From positions 1,302,001-1,366,000 of the forward strand of contig NZ_BCAG01000003.1 in the NCBI RefSeq assembly GCF_001293685.1: a stretch of 64,000 nucleotides of DNA. Reading direction: 5' to 3'. A program made the translations under genes and the position numbers. The notes beneath the pieces were generated by a model. The model was given only the letters and a program-made list of their open reading frames with translations. It made no database searches and was not told the DNA's origin. This DNA is from Desulfatitalea tepidiphila. Its GTDB lineage: Bacteria > Desulfobacterota > Desulfobacteria > Desulfobacterales > Desulfosarcinaceae. Of the stretch, positions 18,086 to 26,003 are shown piece after piece. How positions within the stretch are numbered: position 1 is the first letter of the stretch; every line of letters begins with the position of its first letter.

Positions 18086-19956
18086 ATCTATCTGATTTGT
18101 ATGAATGCCAGACCATTTCCGCCCTGGACTGGACATTTGGGCGCACGGTGCAACGGTTGGGGCGTTGCGATGATCCCTGGGTCGGGCTGGCGGCGGCCCT
18201 GGTCAGCCGATCGGCCTCACGGGGAGACGTCTGCCTGGACCTGGCCCTTGCCCACGCCAAAGGCGAAGGAGGAATTCATTCTGAAGTGGAGCGGCTCGGA
18301 ACGGCCCGGCCGTTTCCGTTTTCATTGGAGCAGTGGCGCGATCGGTTGATGACATGCGGCGCCGTGGGCGGCCCGGGCGATTTCCGCCCCTTGATTCTCG
18401 ATGGGCAACGTCTCTATCTCCATCGTTACTGGTGCTTCGAACAGGTACTTGCCGGATCGCTCAAAGAAAGATGCGGTTTTCAGGCCACCGCCTTTCGTGC
18501 CGACCTGCTGGACCAGGCCCTGGACCGTTTATTTCCAGATCCCGCCACAATTCGCGATTCAGCCGGGAAAGAAGAGCCATGGGACGATCAACGCCAGGCT
18601 GCCCGGATGGCCGCTACGCGCATGTTCACGGTCATATCCGGTGGGCCGGGAACCGGGAAAACCTACACGGTCGCCAAAATCATCATGCTTCTGCAGATGC
18701 TCCATCCCGAGTGCCCCATGAAGATCCACCTGGCCGCACCCACCGGCAAGGCGGCGGCACGTCTCCAGGAAGCCATCGAAGCGGCCCTTAAGGCTTCAGG
18801 ACCGGAGGTGCCTGCGTCCCCGTCGCTTCCTGCGGCCCAGACTCTGCACCGGCTATTGGGATACGTGCCGGCACAGTCGCGGTTTCGTTACGGGGCGGAA
18901 CGGCAGCTGTCCACCGACGCGGTCATCGTGGATGAAGCTTCGATGATCGATCTCTCGATGATGCACCAACTGGTGCAGGCGGTACCCCGCGAAGCGCGGC
19001 TCATACTGGTGGGAGACAAAGACCAGCTCGCATCGGTCGAGGCAGGGGCGGTCCTGGGCGATATCTGCCATGGGATCTCCACGGTCGGTGAACCCAAGCC
19101 TCCGCCTGCCAATAAAAAGCCTGCCGGCCGCCCCAAACCGGAGCGCACCTGTGCGCTGGATCAACACATCCAAGTGCTGACGCGAAGCTACCGTTTCGAT
19201 GCACGCAGTGGCTTGGGGCCTCTCAGCCGGGCGATAAACGAGGGAGATGCACAAGGGGTCGTCCAACTGCTCTCCGGGAAGGGATCGACGGCGCTTTGCA
19301 TGGTGCCGCTTTCGGATTCACGCGCATTGGCGTCGGCCGTGGCGAAAGAGATCGCCGACAATCTGTCCGGCTATTTTGCCACCGAGGATCCGGAGGAGGC
19401 CTTTGTTCAGATGAACCGTTTCAGGATTTTGACCGTCTTGCGGCAAGGTTTATGGGGGGCGGAAGGACTCAACCAAATGGTCGAGGGCGTCCTGCGCCAT
19501 CGCGGATGGATCGCCAAGGGTTTCGGACCCGGCTCGACCTGGTATCGGGGCCGGCCTGTCATGGTGACGCGCAACGATTATCATCAGGGGTTGTTCAACG
19601 GCGATATCGGCATCGTCTTTGGACCGCCGAACGGCGGTTACGATGACATGCGCGTGGTGTTTCCCGCAGCTTATGGCGGCTTTCGCAAACTGGCGCCCCA
19701 CCAGTTGCCGGCGCATCAAACCGTCTATGCCATGACCATCCACAAGAGTCAGGGGTCTGAATTCGACCGCGTCATGGTGGTTCTTCCGGACCAGGATACC
19801 CCCTTGCTCACGCGCGAGTTGATCTATACCGCCGTGACCCGTGCGCGGCGCTCGGTCGTGATTCATGCCGAGCCCGAGCTCCTGCGCGCGGCCGTGTCGC
19901 GCCGGATTCAGCGCAGTTCCGGCCTGCGGGAGGCATTGTGGGGCGACGCTAATTGA
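18082..19956 (+). CDS. recD: Exodeoxyribonuclease V alpha subunit (RecD)
   Basis: A 624-residue superfamily 1B helicase. A helical N-terminal domain precedes Walker A GGPGTGKT at residues 187-194. AAPTGKAAARLQE, TLHRLLGY, VIVDEASMIDLSMM (Walker B), LVGDKDQLASVEAGAVL and the final TIHKSQGSEFDRVMVV and LIYTAVTRARRSVVI are standard RecD helicase motifs. A Pro/Lys-rich insertion near residues 340-355 is not typical. I chose the ATG at 18082, which forms an ATGA overlap with the recB stop; a GTG at 18076 is also possible. RecD is the fast 5'-3' motor of RecBCD. recC, usually beside recB, is not in the window. Confidence 0.95.
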   Translation: MNLSDLYECQTISALDWTFGRTVQRLGRCDDPWVGLAAALVSRSASRGDVCLDLALAHAKGEGGIHSEVERLGTARPFPFSLEQWRDRLMTCGAVGGPGDFRPLILDGQRLYLHRYWCFEQVLAGSLKERCGFQATAFRADLLDQALDRLFPDPATIRDSAGKEEPWDDQRQAARMAATRMFTVISGGPGTGKTYTVAKIIMLLQMLHPECPMKIHLAAPTGKAAARLQEAIEAALKASGPEVPASPSLPAAQTLHRLLGYVPAQSRFRYGAERQLSTDAVIVDEASMIDLSMMHQLVQAVPREARLILVGDKDQLASVEAGAVLGDICHGISTVGEPKPPPANKKPAGRPKPERTCALDQHIQVLTRSYRFDARSGLGPLSRAINEGDAQGVVQLLSGKGSTALCMVPLSDSRALASAVAKEIADNLSGYFATEDPEEAFVQMNRFRILTVLRQGLWGAEGLNQMVEGVLRHRGWIAKGFGPGSTWYRGRPVMVTRNDYHQGLFNGDIGIVFGPPNGGYDDMRVVFPAAYGGFRKLAPHQLPAHQTVYAMTIHKSQGSEFDRVMVVLPDQDTPLLTRELIYTAVTRARRSVVIHAEPELLRAAVSRRIQRSSGLREALWGDAN

Positions 19957-21286
19957 CGCAGCGGCCGATGGAAACGCCCTGTTTCATCTGGACGGCCAAT
20001 AACTCATATTTAGCGCTGATCAGGTTGAAACCTCTTTTTGCCGTAAGCTCTTTCAGATACAAATCGGAAAGATACCAACGTCGAGTGTATCTGCCGACCT
20101 GCCTGAAGATGTCGCAGTTCCGGGCGACCATGAGATCGAACGCTTTCTTCCGCATGCCCAAGGTCTTGGGTGCCTTTTCAAAAAGGGTAAATCCGTAAAC
20201 CTCTTTTTCGTATTCCGTCTTACGGTGAGACGGCGTCAGGATCTGTTGTTCGACCACAACGCCATCGGGCCGGGACAAGATATCGGCCGCCCGTTCGATC
20301 AGGAGCTTGAATAGACCGGCAAGTTGGTGCTGCCTTAATCTTCGCGGAAGTATTTGGAGGGGGACCCCTGGATTGAGATCCAGGAAACGGCGGCACTCCC
20401 TTTGGATTGTTGCGGCCCGCCAGCCGGCGATTCTCTTGACCTTACCCTGTTCATAGGGCGCGGCCGTCCTTCCCAGATATCTCTTTGGTCCTTTCCCGGC
20501 CACACTTTTCAGGAAATGCAATTCTTCCGCAACCTCCGCGTAAAGCGTATACCCGGCCTTGGGGCCGTACACGCGTTCCCGCAACCGTTGGATTTTTATC
20601 TCCCGTCCCGAGTTGAGTGCTTTTTCGGCGGCTCTTCTCATCGCCTCGACTCTTTGGAAAACATGGCGAGGGACGCTCTTCAATCGACCCGATTCGTATC
20701 GATTGAATTGCTGATGCAGGATCGCGCTGGGATGGATGCCGATCTGCTCCTGGAGGAACAACAGGTGTGGCCGGATCCGCCGATACGGTACACGCTCACG
20801 CTTGGGAATCTGCTTGAACGTTTCAATCCAATGAAGCATGGTTTTGCGATCGATGCCGTTATCCAGAAATTTTTGTTCCATCCGATGTTCCACTTCAGGG
20901 GGAACGGTCTTTATGTATCCGGTGAATACCCGGTAATCCGGTCTTTCAACATCTCTGCCGGCAAACAGATCTCGGTACAGATCCAGCTTGGTCGTGTCAT
21001 CGTTCAGATACAGCCACAGCTCTACCATGTCCCTGAAATAGTCACTGGTAACCCGCAGGATCTGCGCCTCGGGTGGGGCTTCACCGAAAAGCAGACGGTA
21101 GTGCCGCTCGGTGATGGACGACACCCTGCCGTTGATGATGTTGTATGCGAGAAGATAGGGAAGTCCGAATCGCTTGGCGACAGCAGGGGCCGGTTGGCTG
21201 AAAACCGATGATGCAAATCGGCGACGAAGGTCTTCGGTCAATGCCACGCGCTGTTGGCGGTAGTGTCGCTTTTTGCTTGGATCCAT
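19949..21286 (-). CDS. Large basic protein of unknown function with HTH-like segments
   Basis: A 445-residue, strongly basic, soluble protein. The N-terminal part has a Cro-like helix-turn-helix pattern (PAPAVAKRFGLPYLLAYNII, then GRVSSITERHYRLLFGE). A second similar unit starts near IGIHPSAILHQQFNRYESG with a following SVPRHVFQRV. The C-terminal region is Arg/Lys/Tyr-rich. I do not recognise the family; binding of DNA or RNA is plausible from charge and HTH-like turns only. The ATG at 21286 (Met-Asp-Pro-Ser-Lys-Lys) is chosen because a longer frame would overlap a separate small Cys-rich gene. The ribosome site is poor and a 10-bp hairpin sits just upstream. The 3' end overlaps convergent recD by 8 bp. 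Confidence 0.7.
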   Translation of the reverse strand: MDPSKKRHYRQQRVALTEDLRRRFASSVFSQPAPAVAKRFGLPYLLAYNIINGRVSSITERHYRLLFGEAPPEAQILRVTSDYFRDMVELWLYLNDDTTKLDLYRDLFAGRDVERPDYRVFTGYIKTVPPEVEHRMEQKFLDNGIDRKTMLHWIETFKQIPKRERVPYRRIRPHLLFLQEQIGIHPSAILHQQFNRYESGRLKSVPRHVFQRVEAMRRAAEKALNSGREIKIQRLRERVYGPKAGYTLYAEVAEELHFLKSVAGKGPKRYLGRTAAPYEQGKVKRIAGWRAATIQRECRRFLDLNPGVPLQILPRRLRQHQLAGLFKLLIERAADILSRPDGVVVEQQILTPSHRKTEYEKEVYGFTLFEKAPKTLGMRKKAFDLMVARNCDIFRQVGRYTRRWYLSDLYLKELTAKRGFNLISAKYELLAVQMKQGVSIGRCVN

Positions 21287-21299
21287 GGTCGATCTCGAA

Positions 21300-21327
21300 C
21301 GAAGCCCGACATGGTGATCGGGCTTCG
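21300..21327 (-). promoter_or_regulatory. Perfect 10-bp hairpin just upstream of the 445-residue gene
   Basis: CGAAGCCCGA (21300-21309) pairs perfectly with TCGGGCTTCG (21318-21327) around an 8-nt loop. On the minus strand it ends 13 nt before the ATG of the 445-residue gene and follows the small Cys-rich gene by 32 nt. No T-run follows on that strand, so it is not a standard terminator there. It could be an RNA-processing or translation-control element; on the plus strand a T-rich stretch follows after about 8 nt. Confidence 0.5.
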
Positions 21328-21359
21328 TCACAACTATTTTGATTTTTTCTGCCCTGTGA

Positions 21360-21542
21360 CTATGATGCCGAGGTCGCGCACGAACGGGATCTTTCCCCGC
21401 TGACGCGGGCCGCTTCGACATAGCACTTCTGGAACTCATCATAACTGGTGGAACAGTAATCGCATGCACGCAGTTCCTGCACCAATCGGTGACGCTCTTC
21501 CGTGCAGCAGTGACGGGCTTTTTTAGTAGCGGTTTTTGACAT
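21360..21542 (-). CDS. Small Cys-containing protein of unknown function
   Basis: A 60-residue protein with a strong GAGGAGG ribosome site 7 nt before the ATG at 21542. It contains CCTEERHRL, RACDYCSTSYDEFQKCY and a final Cys, six cysteines in total including a C-x-x-C, so it may bind a metal ion or an iron-sulfur cluster. The N-terminus is Lys-rich and no export signal is visible. It is the second of three closely spaced small Cys-bearing genes around aconitase, all with strong ribosome sites. The family is not recognised. Confidence 0.7.
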   Translation of the reverse strand: MSKTATKKARHCCTEERHRLVQELRACDYCSTSYDEFQKCYVEAARVSGERSRSCATSAS

Positions 21543-21599
21543 GGCACACCTCCTCTGGTTCACTTTGCAGTTATACCGGAAACGGTTTCGCCCAGACGG

Positions 21600-21755
21600 T
21601 TACATGCAACAGCAGCAATCGTCCTGCGGTTCAACAGCCGGCTCTTCGCGATCGTCCTTCTCGTCGACAACATAGCAGCAGCATAGATTGGTTCTTCCCC
21701 GGCTGTCGGTCACCCCCATGCTGCATGCCTCGTCCTGTTTTAGCTGCTCGTTCAT
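21600..21755 (-). CDS. 51-residue Cys-cluster protein
   Basis: A short gene with a near-perfect AAAGGAG ribosome site 7 nt before ATG 21755 and stop TAA at 21600-21602. The product has 51 residues: an acidic body, a CCC triplet at residues 25-27 and a terminal CCCC-Met at 47-51, plus one more Cys at 11 (eight Cys in total). This pattern suggests metal binding or thiol storage, but no known metallothionein consensus is evident. It lies 18 bp downstream of the aconitase stop, in the same direction, so it is probably cotranscribed with that iron-sulfur enzyme. Confidence 0.72.
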   Translation of the reverse strand: MNEQLKQDEACSMGVTDSRGRTNLCCCYVVDEKDDREEPAVEPQDDCCCCM

Positions 21756-21773
21756 CGATATCTCCTTTCTATG

Positions 21774-23732
21774 TTACGGAGCGGTGTTGCCCGCGGTTTG
21801 TCGGATATGGCGGATATGGTTGATCAGGCCGCCGGCTAAAAGTACTTCAAGTTGTCGTTGGCTCAACGCGAAACCGACCCTGAAGGCCCAGTTTCGCGTC
21901 AGGTTTTCGATGTCAAATGGCTCTCCCGCCTTCAAGCGGGCCACCAGTCCTGTCATACGCAGTTGATCGCCCTGTTCGACCCTCCGCCAATCGTCCCCAT
22001 TTTCGAAAGTCAGGGGCACGATGCCGAAATTGATGAGATTCTGGGCATGAATGCGGGCAAAACTTTTGGCGATAACGGCACGCAAACCCAGATAGCGGGG
22101 CGCAAGGGCGGCATGTTCGCGGCTCGATCCCTGGCCGTAGTTGTCACCACCGATCACAAACGAACCGGTTTTCTGATACCGTATCGTCCGATCATAGTAA
22201 TCGAGGTCGATCCGGCTGAAGGCAAAACGGCTGATTTCGGGGATATTGCTGCGAAATGGCAGCACCGATGCACCGGCCGGCATGATTTCGTCCGTGGAGA
22301 TATTGTCCCCCATTTTGAGCAGGACAGGGCCTTCGATCCGATCGGGCAGCGCATCGAACTCAGGCAATGGTTTGATGTTGGGACCTTTTTCCAATTCCAC
22401 ACCCTCGCTGTTCTCCAATGGGCCGAGCAACAAGGTGGTGTTTACCGAAAGCCGCTCGGGTTCCTTGAACCGGGGGTAGGGCATGCTCAGCGTTCGGGGG
22501 TCTGTGATGACGCCGTTGAGCGCCGAAGCCGTAGCCGTTTCCGGACTGCACAGGTAGACCTGGTCTTCTATGGTGCCGGACCGGCCGGGAAAATTGCGCG
22601 GCACGGTACGAAGGCTGATCTTTCCGGTGGCCGGCGCCTGGCCCATGCCGATGCAACCATTGCAGCCGGCCTGGTGAAAGCGCGCGCCGCAATTGATCAG
22701 GTGGGCCATCAAGCCCAGTTCGATCATATTTTCGATGAGTTGGCGAGAGGTCGGATTCACGTCAAAGGAGATGTGATCCGGAATCCGGCGGCCGGCCACC
22801 ATGAGGGCCGGCACGGCAAAATCGCGCAATCCCGGATTGGCCGAGGAACCGATGTACGCTTGATAGATCGGTCGGCCGATGACCTCACGAACAGGGACGA
22901 CATTGCCCGGACTGCTGGGCAACGCGATCAGCGGCTCCAATGTTCCCAAATCGATGTGATCGGTCTGGTCATAGCCGGCGTCGGCATCGGCCTTGACTTC
23001 GCGCCACACCTCACCGCGTTGCTGGGTGTCGAGAAACCTGCGCACGGCGTCGTCCGAAGGAAACACCGTGGTGGTGGCGCCCAACTCGGTTCCCATGTTG
23101 GCAATGACATGACGATCCATCGCCGACAGATCGTCCAATCCCGGTCCAAAGTATTCGATGATCTTGCCTCGTCCTCCGTCCACGCCATACCGGCGCAGCA
23201 TCTCCAGAATGACATCCTTGGCACTGACCCAATCAGGCAGCCGGCCTGTCAATCTGATTCCCAGCACCTCGGGCATACGTACATACATGGGTTCGCCGGC
23301 CATGACCGTCGCCACTTCAAGCCCCCCGGCGCCGAATGCCAGCATGCCCAGGGCGCCTGCCGCCGGCGTATGACTGTCTGATCCGATGAGGGTCTTGCCG
23401 GGAATACCGAAGCGCTGCATATGGACCGGATGGCTCACCCCATTGCCCGGGCGGCTGTACCATATCCCGAATTTCTGGCATGCACTGCGAAGAAACAGAT
23501 GGTCGTCCGCGTTGCGGTAATCGGTCTGCAGCAGGTTGTGATCCACATATTGGGCCGACAACTCGGTTTTGACGCGCCCCACCTGCATGGCCTCGAATTC
23601 AAGCATGACCATGGTTCCCGTGGCATCCTGGGTGAGGGTCTGGTCGATGCGCAGACCGATCTCTTCTCCGGGACGCATTCGGCCGTTTACCAGATGCGAT
23701 ACGATCAATTTTTGGGTGACATTCATAGCCAT
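21774..23732 (-). CDS. Aconitate hydratase, short (Aquifex-like) type
   Basis: A 652-residue aconitase that interconverts citrate and isocitrate through aconitate. Recognisable elements are LIGSDSHTPAAGALGMLAFGAGG, GRPIYQAYIGSSANPG, FHQAGCNGCIGMGQAPATG, DNISTDEIMPAG and NYGQGSSREHAAL (swivel-domain active site). Two cluster ligands are visible in CNGC. The position that is GSCTN in canonical aconitases is GSSAN here, so the usual first cluster Cys is absent; a nearby Cys in LINCGARF may replace it. The overall pattern fits the putative Aquifex-type subgroup, as far as I can judge by eye. The start has GGGGAACTCC context on the opposite strand, that is a GGAG ribosome site. Confidence 0.93.
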   Translation of the reverse strand: MAMNVTQKLIVSHLVNGRMRPGEEIGLRIDQTLTQDATGTMVMLEFEAMQVGRVKTELSAQYVDHNLLQTDYRNADDHLFLRSACQKFGIWYSRPGNGVSHPVHMQRFGIPGKTLIGSDSHTPAAGALGMLAFGAGGLEVATVMAGEPMYVRMPEVLGIRLTGRLPDWVSAKDVILEMLRRYGVDGGRGKIIEYFGPGLDDLSAMDRHVIANMGTELGATTTVFPSDDAVRRFLDTQQRGEVWREVKADADAGYDQTDHIDLGTLEPLIALPSSPGNVVPVREVIGRPIYQAYIGSSANPGLRDFAVPALMVAGRRIPDHISFDVNPTSRQLIENMIELGLMAHLINCGARFHQAGCNGCIGMGQAPATGKISLRTVPRNFPGRSGTIEDQVYLCSPETATASALNGVITDPRTLSMPYPRFKEPERLSVNTTLLLGPLENSEGVELEKGPNIKPLPEFDALPDRIEGPVLLKMGDNISTDEIMPAGASVLPFRSNIPEISRFAFSRIDLDYYDRTIRYQKTGSFVIGGDNYGQGSSREHAALAPRYLGLRAVIAKSFARIHAQNLINFGIVPLTFENGDDWRRVEQGDQLRMTGLVARLKAGEPFDIENLTRNWAFRVGFALSQRQLEVLLAGGLINHIRHIRQTAGNTAP

Positions 23733-24243
23733 GGGGAACTCCTCATTGATGTGAAGACCGTCAAGCGCAAAGCCCTGCCCAACGCAGCTCGTTTTTCAAT
23801 GTGTTTTATATCGAAGGTGGTGAAGATGGACGTCCTTGTTTGGGAATATCTTCGGGGAGAAAATGGCACGCAGGCAGACACGGGGGGCTGGGCAGTTTTT
23901 TAATGGTGATCAGCTCATCACAGGCTCCGTCTTGTCCTGCCTGGCGCAAGACAATCAATCTGTTTTTCACAGCCCGCTTTTCTATATACCTCTTTTAAAT
24001 ATTCATCCAGCATCTTCATTATTTCAAAATTCGGCATCCTTGCTGCACATGTCAAGGGTTGGTGGTGTCAGGGGCTCAAGCTTCATGACGTCTGGTTCTG
24101 CTGTAATCACTCTTCGTCCAGAACGAGTTGCCAATTTCCGGATAGGCACTAGATTAATCAAATTGGATTGAGTTGATCAACATGTTCTGTTTCAAAAACA
24201 GTGTAAAGAATTGATGGATTGAAATTGAAGAAAGGAGGCGCAC
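23733..24243. other. 510-bp intergenic region between divergent aconitase and small gene
   Basis: No convincing gene or repeat is present. The left part should hold the aconitase promoter (minus strand) and the right part the promoter of the small gene at 24244, which has a strong GAAAGGAGG ribosome site. The sequence becomes AT-richer towards 24240. I could not identify a clear promoter pair. Confidence 0.5.
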
Positions 24244-24480
24244 ATGCGAATCGGTGATCGAGGTCCCATGAAGACCATTATTGATCGTGAAAAGCTGATG
24301 CGACTGAAAACCTGTTCGGCCTGCAACCGTCCGTTTAATCTTGGCGATCCGGTGGTGTTGGCCTGCGGCGCCTGGGAAGGCACGGCACGCTTGATTCATG
24401 AACATGAGGCCGTTTTCGATGCGTCAACCGGCGGTTACGTCGAAAGAAAGTGCTACGCCGCCCGATCAGGCCAAATATAA
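24244..24480 (+). CDS. Small conserved CxxC protein of unknown function
   Basis: A 78-residue protein with a strong AAAGGAGG site 6 nt upstream of ATG. Central features are LKTCSACNRPFNLGDPVVLACGAWEG and a later ERKCYAARSG, giving a C-x-x-C plus two further cysteines that could form a zinc site. It is soluble with no signal peptide. The stop codon TAA (24478-24480) is followed after 4 bp by a copy of the 141-bp palindromic element. I do not know the family. Confidence 0.72.
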   Translation: MRIGDRGPMKTIIDREKLMRLKTCSACNRPFNLGDPVVLACGAWEGTARLIHEHEAVFDASTGGYVERKCYAARSGQI

Positions 24481-24484
24481 GTTG

Positions 24485-24625
24485 GTGCCCATCCACAAAT
24501 GACCAATTGGCCCGATATAGGCGTTGCGCGAAAAATTTAATCCTCGGAATATCGACTATATGCCTGCGGTTAAATTTTTCGCGCGCCTTGATCTCGACCC
24601 AATCTGCCTATTTGTGGACGGACAC
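24485..24625. repeat. Palindromic 141-bp element, copy A
   Basis: Ends are GTGCCCATCCACAAAT and its near-inverse ATTTGTGGACGGACAC. An inner perfect 14-bp arm pair GCGCGAAAAATTTA / TAAATTTTTCGCGC encloses a loop of about 30 nt, so the transcript would form a long two-part hairpin. The flanking 7-mers are AAGTTGG (24479-24485) and AAGTCAG (24626-24632), a degenerate target duplication that overlaps the TAA stop codon of the upstream gene. See also 38130, 42075 and 53600. Confidence 0.85.
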
Positions 24626-24692
24626 AAGTCAGCGCGACATTCCCGTCAGAAGCGTCTGAATCGGCCGATGAAACGGCAAATAAGGAAATGCC

Positions 24693-25922
24693 ATGATTTC
24701 GCTGGAGACCATCACCCAAGCCGCCCAACTGATTCGACACTTCACGGTCAAAACACCGCTTGTCTATTCCGCGACGCTCAGCCGCCGCTTCGATGCCCAG
24801 ATCTACCTGAAGCTCGAAAACCTGCAAAAAACCGGATCCTTCAAGGTGCGGGGGGCTGGATATAAACTTATCCTGGGGCGACGAGAAGGTTTCATTTCCT
24901 CCAAGGGGGTAGTGGCCGCGTCCGCCGGTAACCACGCCCAGGGCGTTGCGCTGGCCGCGCGGGAGGCCGGACTGCCGGCCGCCATTGTGATGCCCAAATG
25001 GGCGTCGATCAGCAAGCAGGAGGCAACGCGCAACTACGGCGGTCGGGTTATCGTGCACGGCGCCACCATGGAAGAGAGCCTCAGGCATGCCGAGGGAATG
25101 GTTGCGAGCGGGATGACCTTGATCCATCCCTTCGATGACCCGGATATTATCGCCGGCCAAGGTACTGTTGCGCTCGAGATCATGGCCGATCTGCCTGAAG
25201 TCGATACCATTCTCGTGCCGGTGGGGGGTGGGGGGCTGATCGCAGGTATCGCCAGCGCCGCGAAATCGATACGACCCGGCGTGAGGATCATCGGCGTGGA
25301 ATCGGCCGCATGCCCTTGTGCCCAGGTCTCGATGCGCACCGGCAAGCGGGTGCTTTTGCAGGCCAAGTCCTCCATTGCAGACGGGATCAGCGTGAACCAG
25401 CTCGGCGAGGCGCCTTTCGCGATCATTCAAGATCGGGTGGACGACGTAATGACGGTCGAGGAGGGCTATATCGCCGCGGCCATCCAGATGCTACTCGAAC
25501 GAAAAAAAATATTGGCTGAAGGTGCCGGTGCGGTTCCCCTGGCCGCCTTGCTGAACAAAACGGTACGGCCGCACCAGGGCGAAAAGATGGTGCTCGTCAT
25601 ATCGGGCGGAAACGTGGATACCCCGTTGCTCGGTCGCATCATCCAGCAGGGGTTATTGAAGAACGCCAGGATCATGCGGGTTCGCCTGACATTGAGCGAC
25701 AAACCGGGCACATTGGCCCAATTGCTTCAGAAGATCGCCGAACTCGAAGCCAACATTCTGCACATCCACCATGATCGCAGTGTCGCGCATCGTTCCATAG
25801 ACGAAACCAGCGTCGAATTGGAACTCGAAACGCGCAACGCCGAACATATTCGTGCGATTACCGCCGCACTCGACCAGGCCGGATACCGGATAGAGCCGGT
25901 TGCCGGTCAACTCTCCACATAG
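24693..25922 (+). CDS. Threonine ammonia-lyase with C-terminal ACT domain
   Basis: A 409-residue fold-type II PLP enzyme that converts threonine to 2-oxobutanoate and ammonia. The PLP lysine is in KTGSFKVRGA, the glycine loop in LVPVGGGGLIAGI, and ASAGNHAQGVALA is the typical substrate segment. Residues from about 330 form an ACT domain (RVRLTLSDKPGTLAQLLQKIAE). The length with a single ACT domain corresponds to the TdcB/IlvA-type threonine ammonia-lyases common in anaerobes. An AAGGAAA site lies before the ATG. No branched-chain biosynthetic genes are adjacent, so a catabolic or an isoleucine-biosynthetic role cannot be separated. Confidence 0.93.
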   Translation: MISLETITQAAQLIRHFTVKTPLVYSATLSRRFDAQIYLKLENLQKTGSFKVRGAGYKLILGRREGFISSKGVVAASAGNHAQGVALAAREAGLPAAIVMPKWASISKQEATRNYGGRVIVHGATMEESLRHAEGMVASGMTLIHPFDDPDIIAGQGTVALEIMADLPEVDTILVPVGGGGLIAGIASAAKSIRPGVRIIGVESAACPCAQVSMRTGKRVLLQAKSSIADGISVNQLGEAPFAIIQDRVDDVMTVEEGYIAAAIQMLLERKKILAEGAGAVPLAALLNKTVRPHQGEKMVLVISGGNVDTPLLGRIIQQGLLKNARIMRVRLTLSDKPGTLAQLLQKIAELEANILHIHHDRSVAHRSIDETSVELELETRNAEHIRAITAALDQAGYRIEPVAGQLST

Positions 25923-26003
25923 TCGGTGACCGTTTCACCTGCAGATTCCATCGATGACCTCATCAAAGCGAGTCGCTGCAGGGACACGTTTTCAGCGGCG
26001 TCG

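Noticed and set aside
20354-21211. A 285-codon plus-strand open frame
   Set aside because: It is antisense to the 445-residue protein and has no ribosome site; the minus strand has the more protein-like composition.
21852-23381. A 509-codon plus-strand open frame
   Set aside because: It is antisense to the aconitase gene and arises from the high GC content; it has no ribosome site and its product looks like out-of-frame translation.
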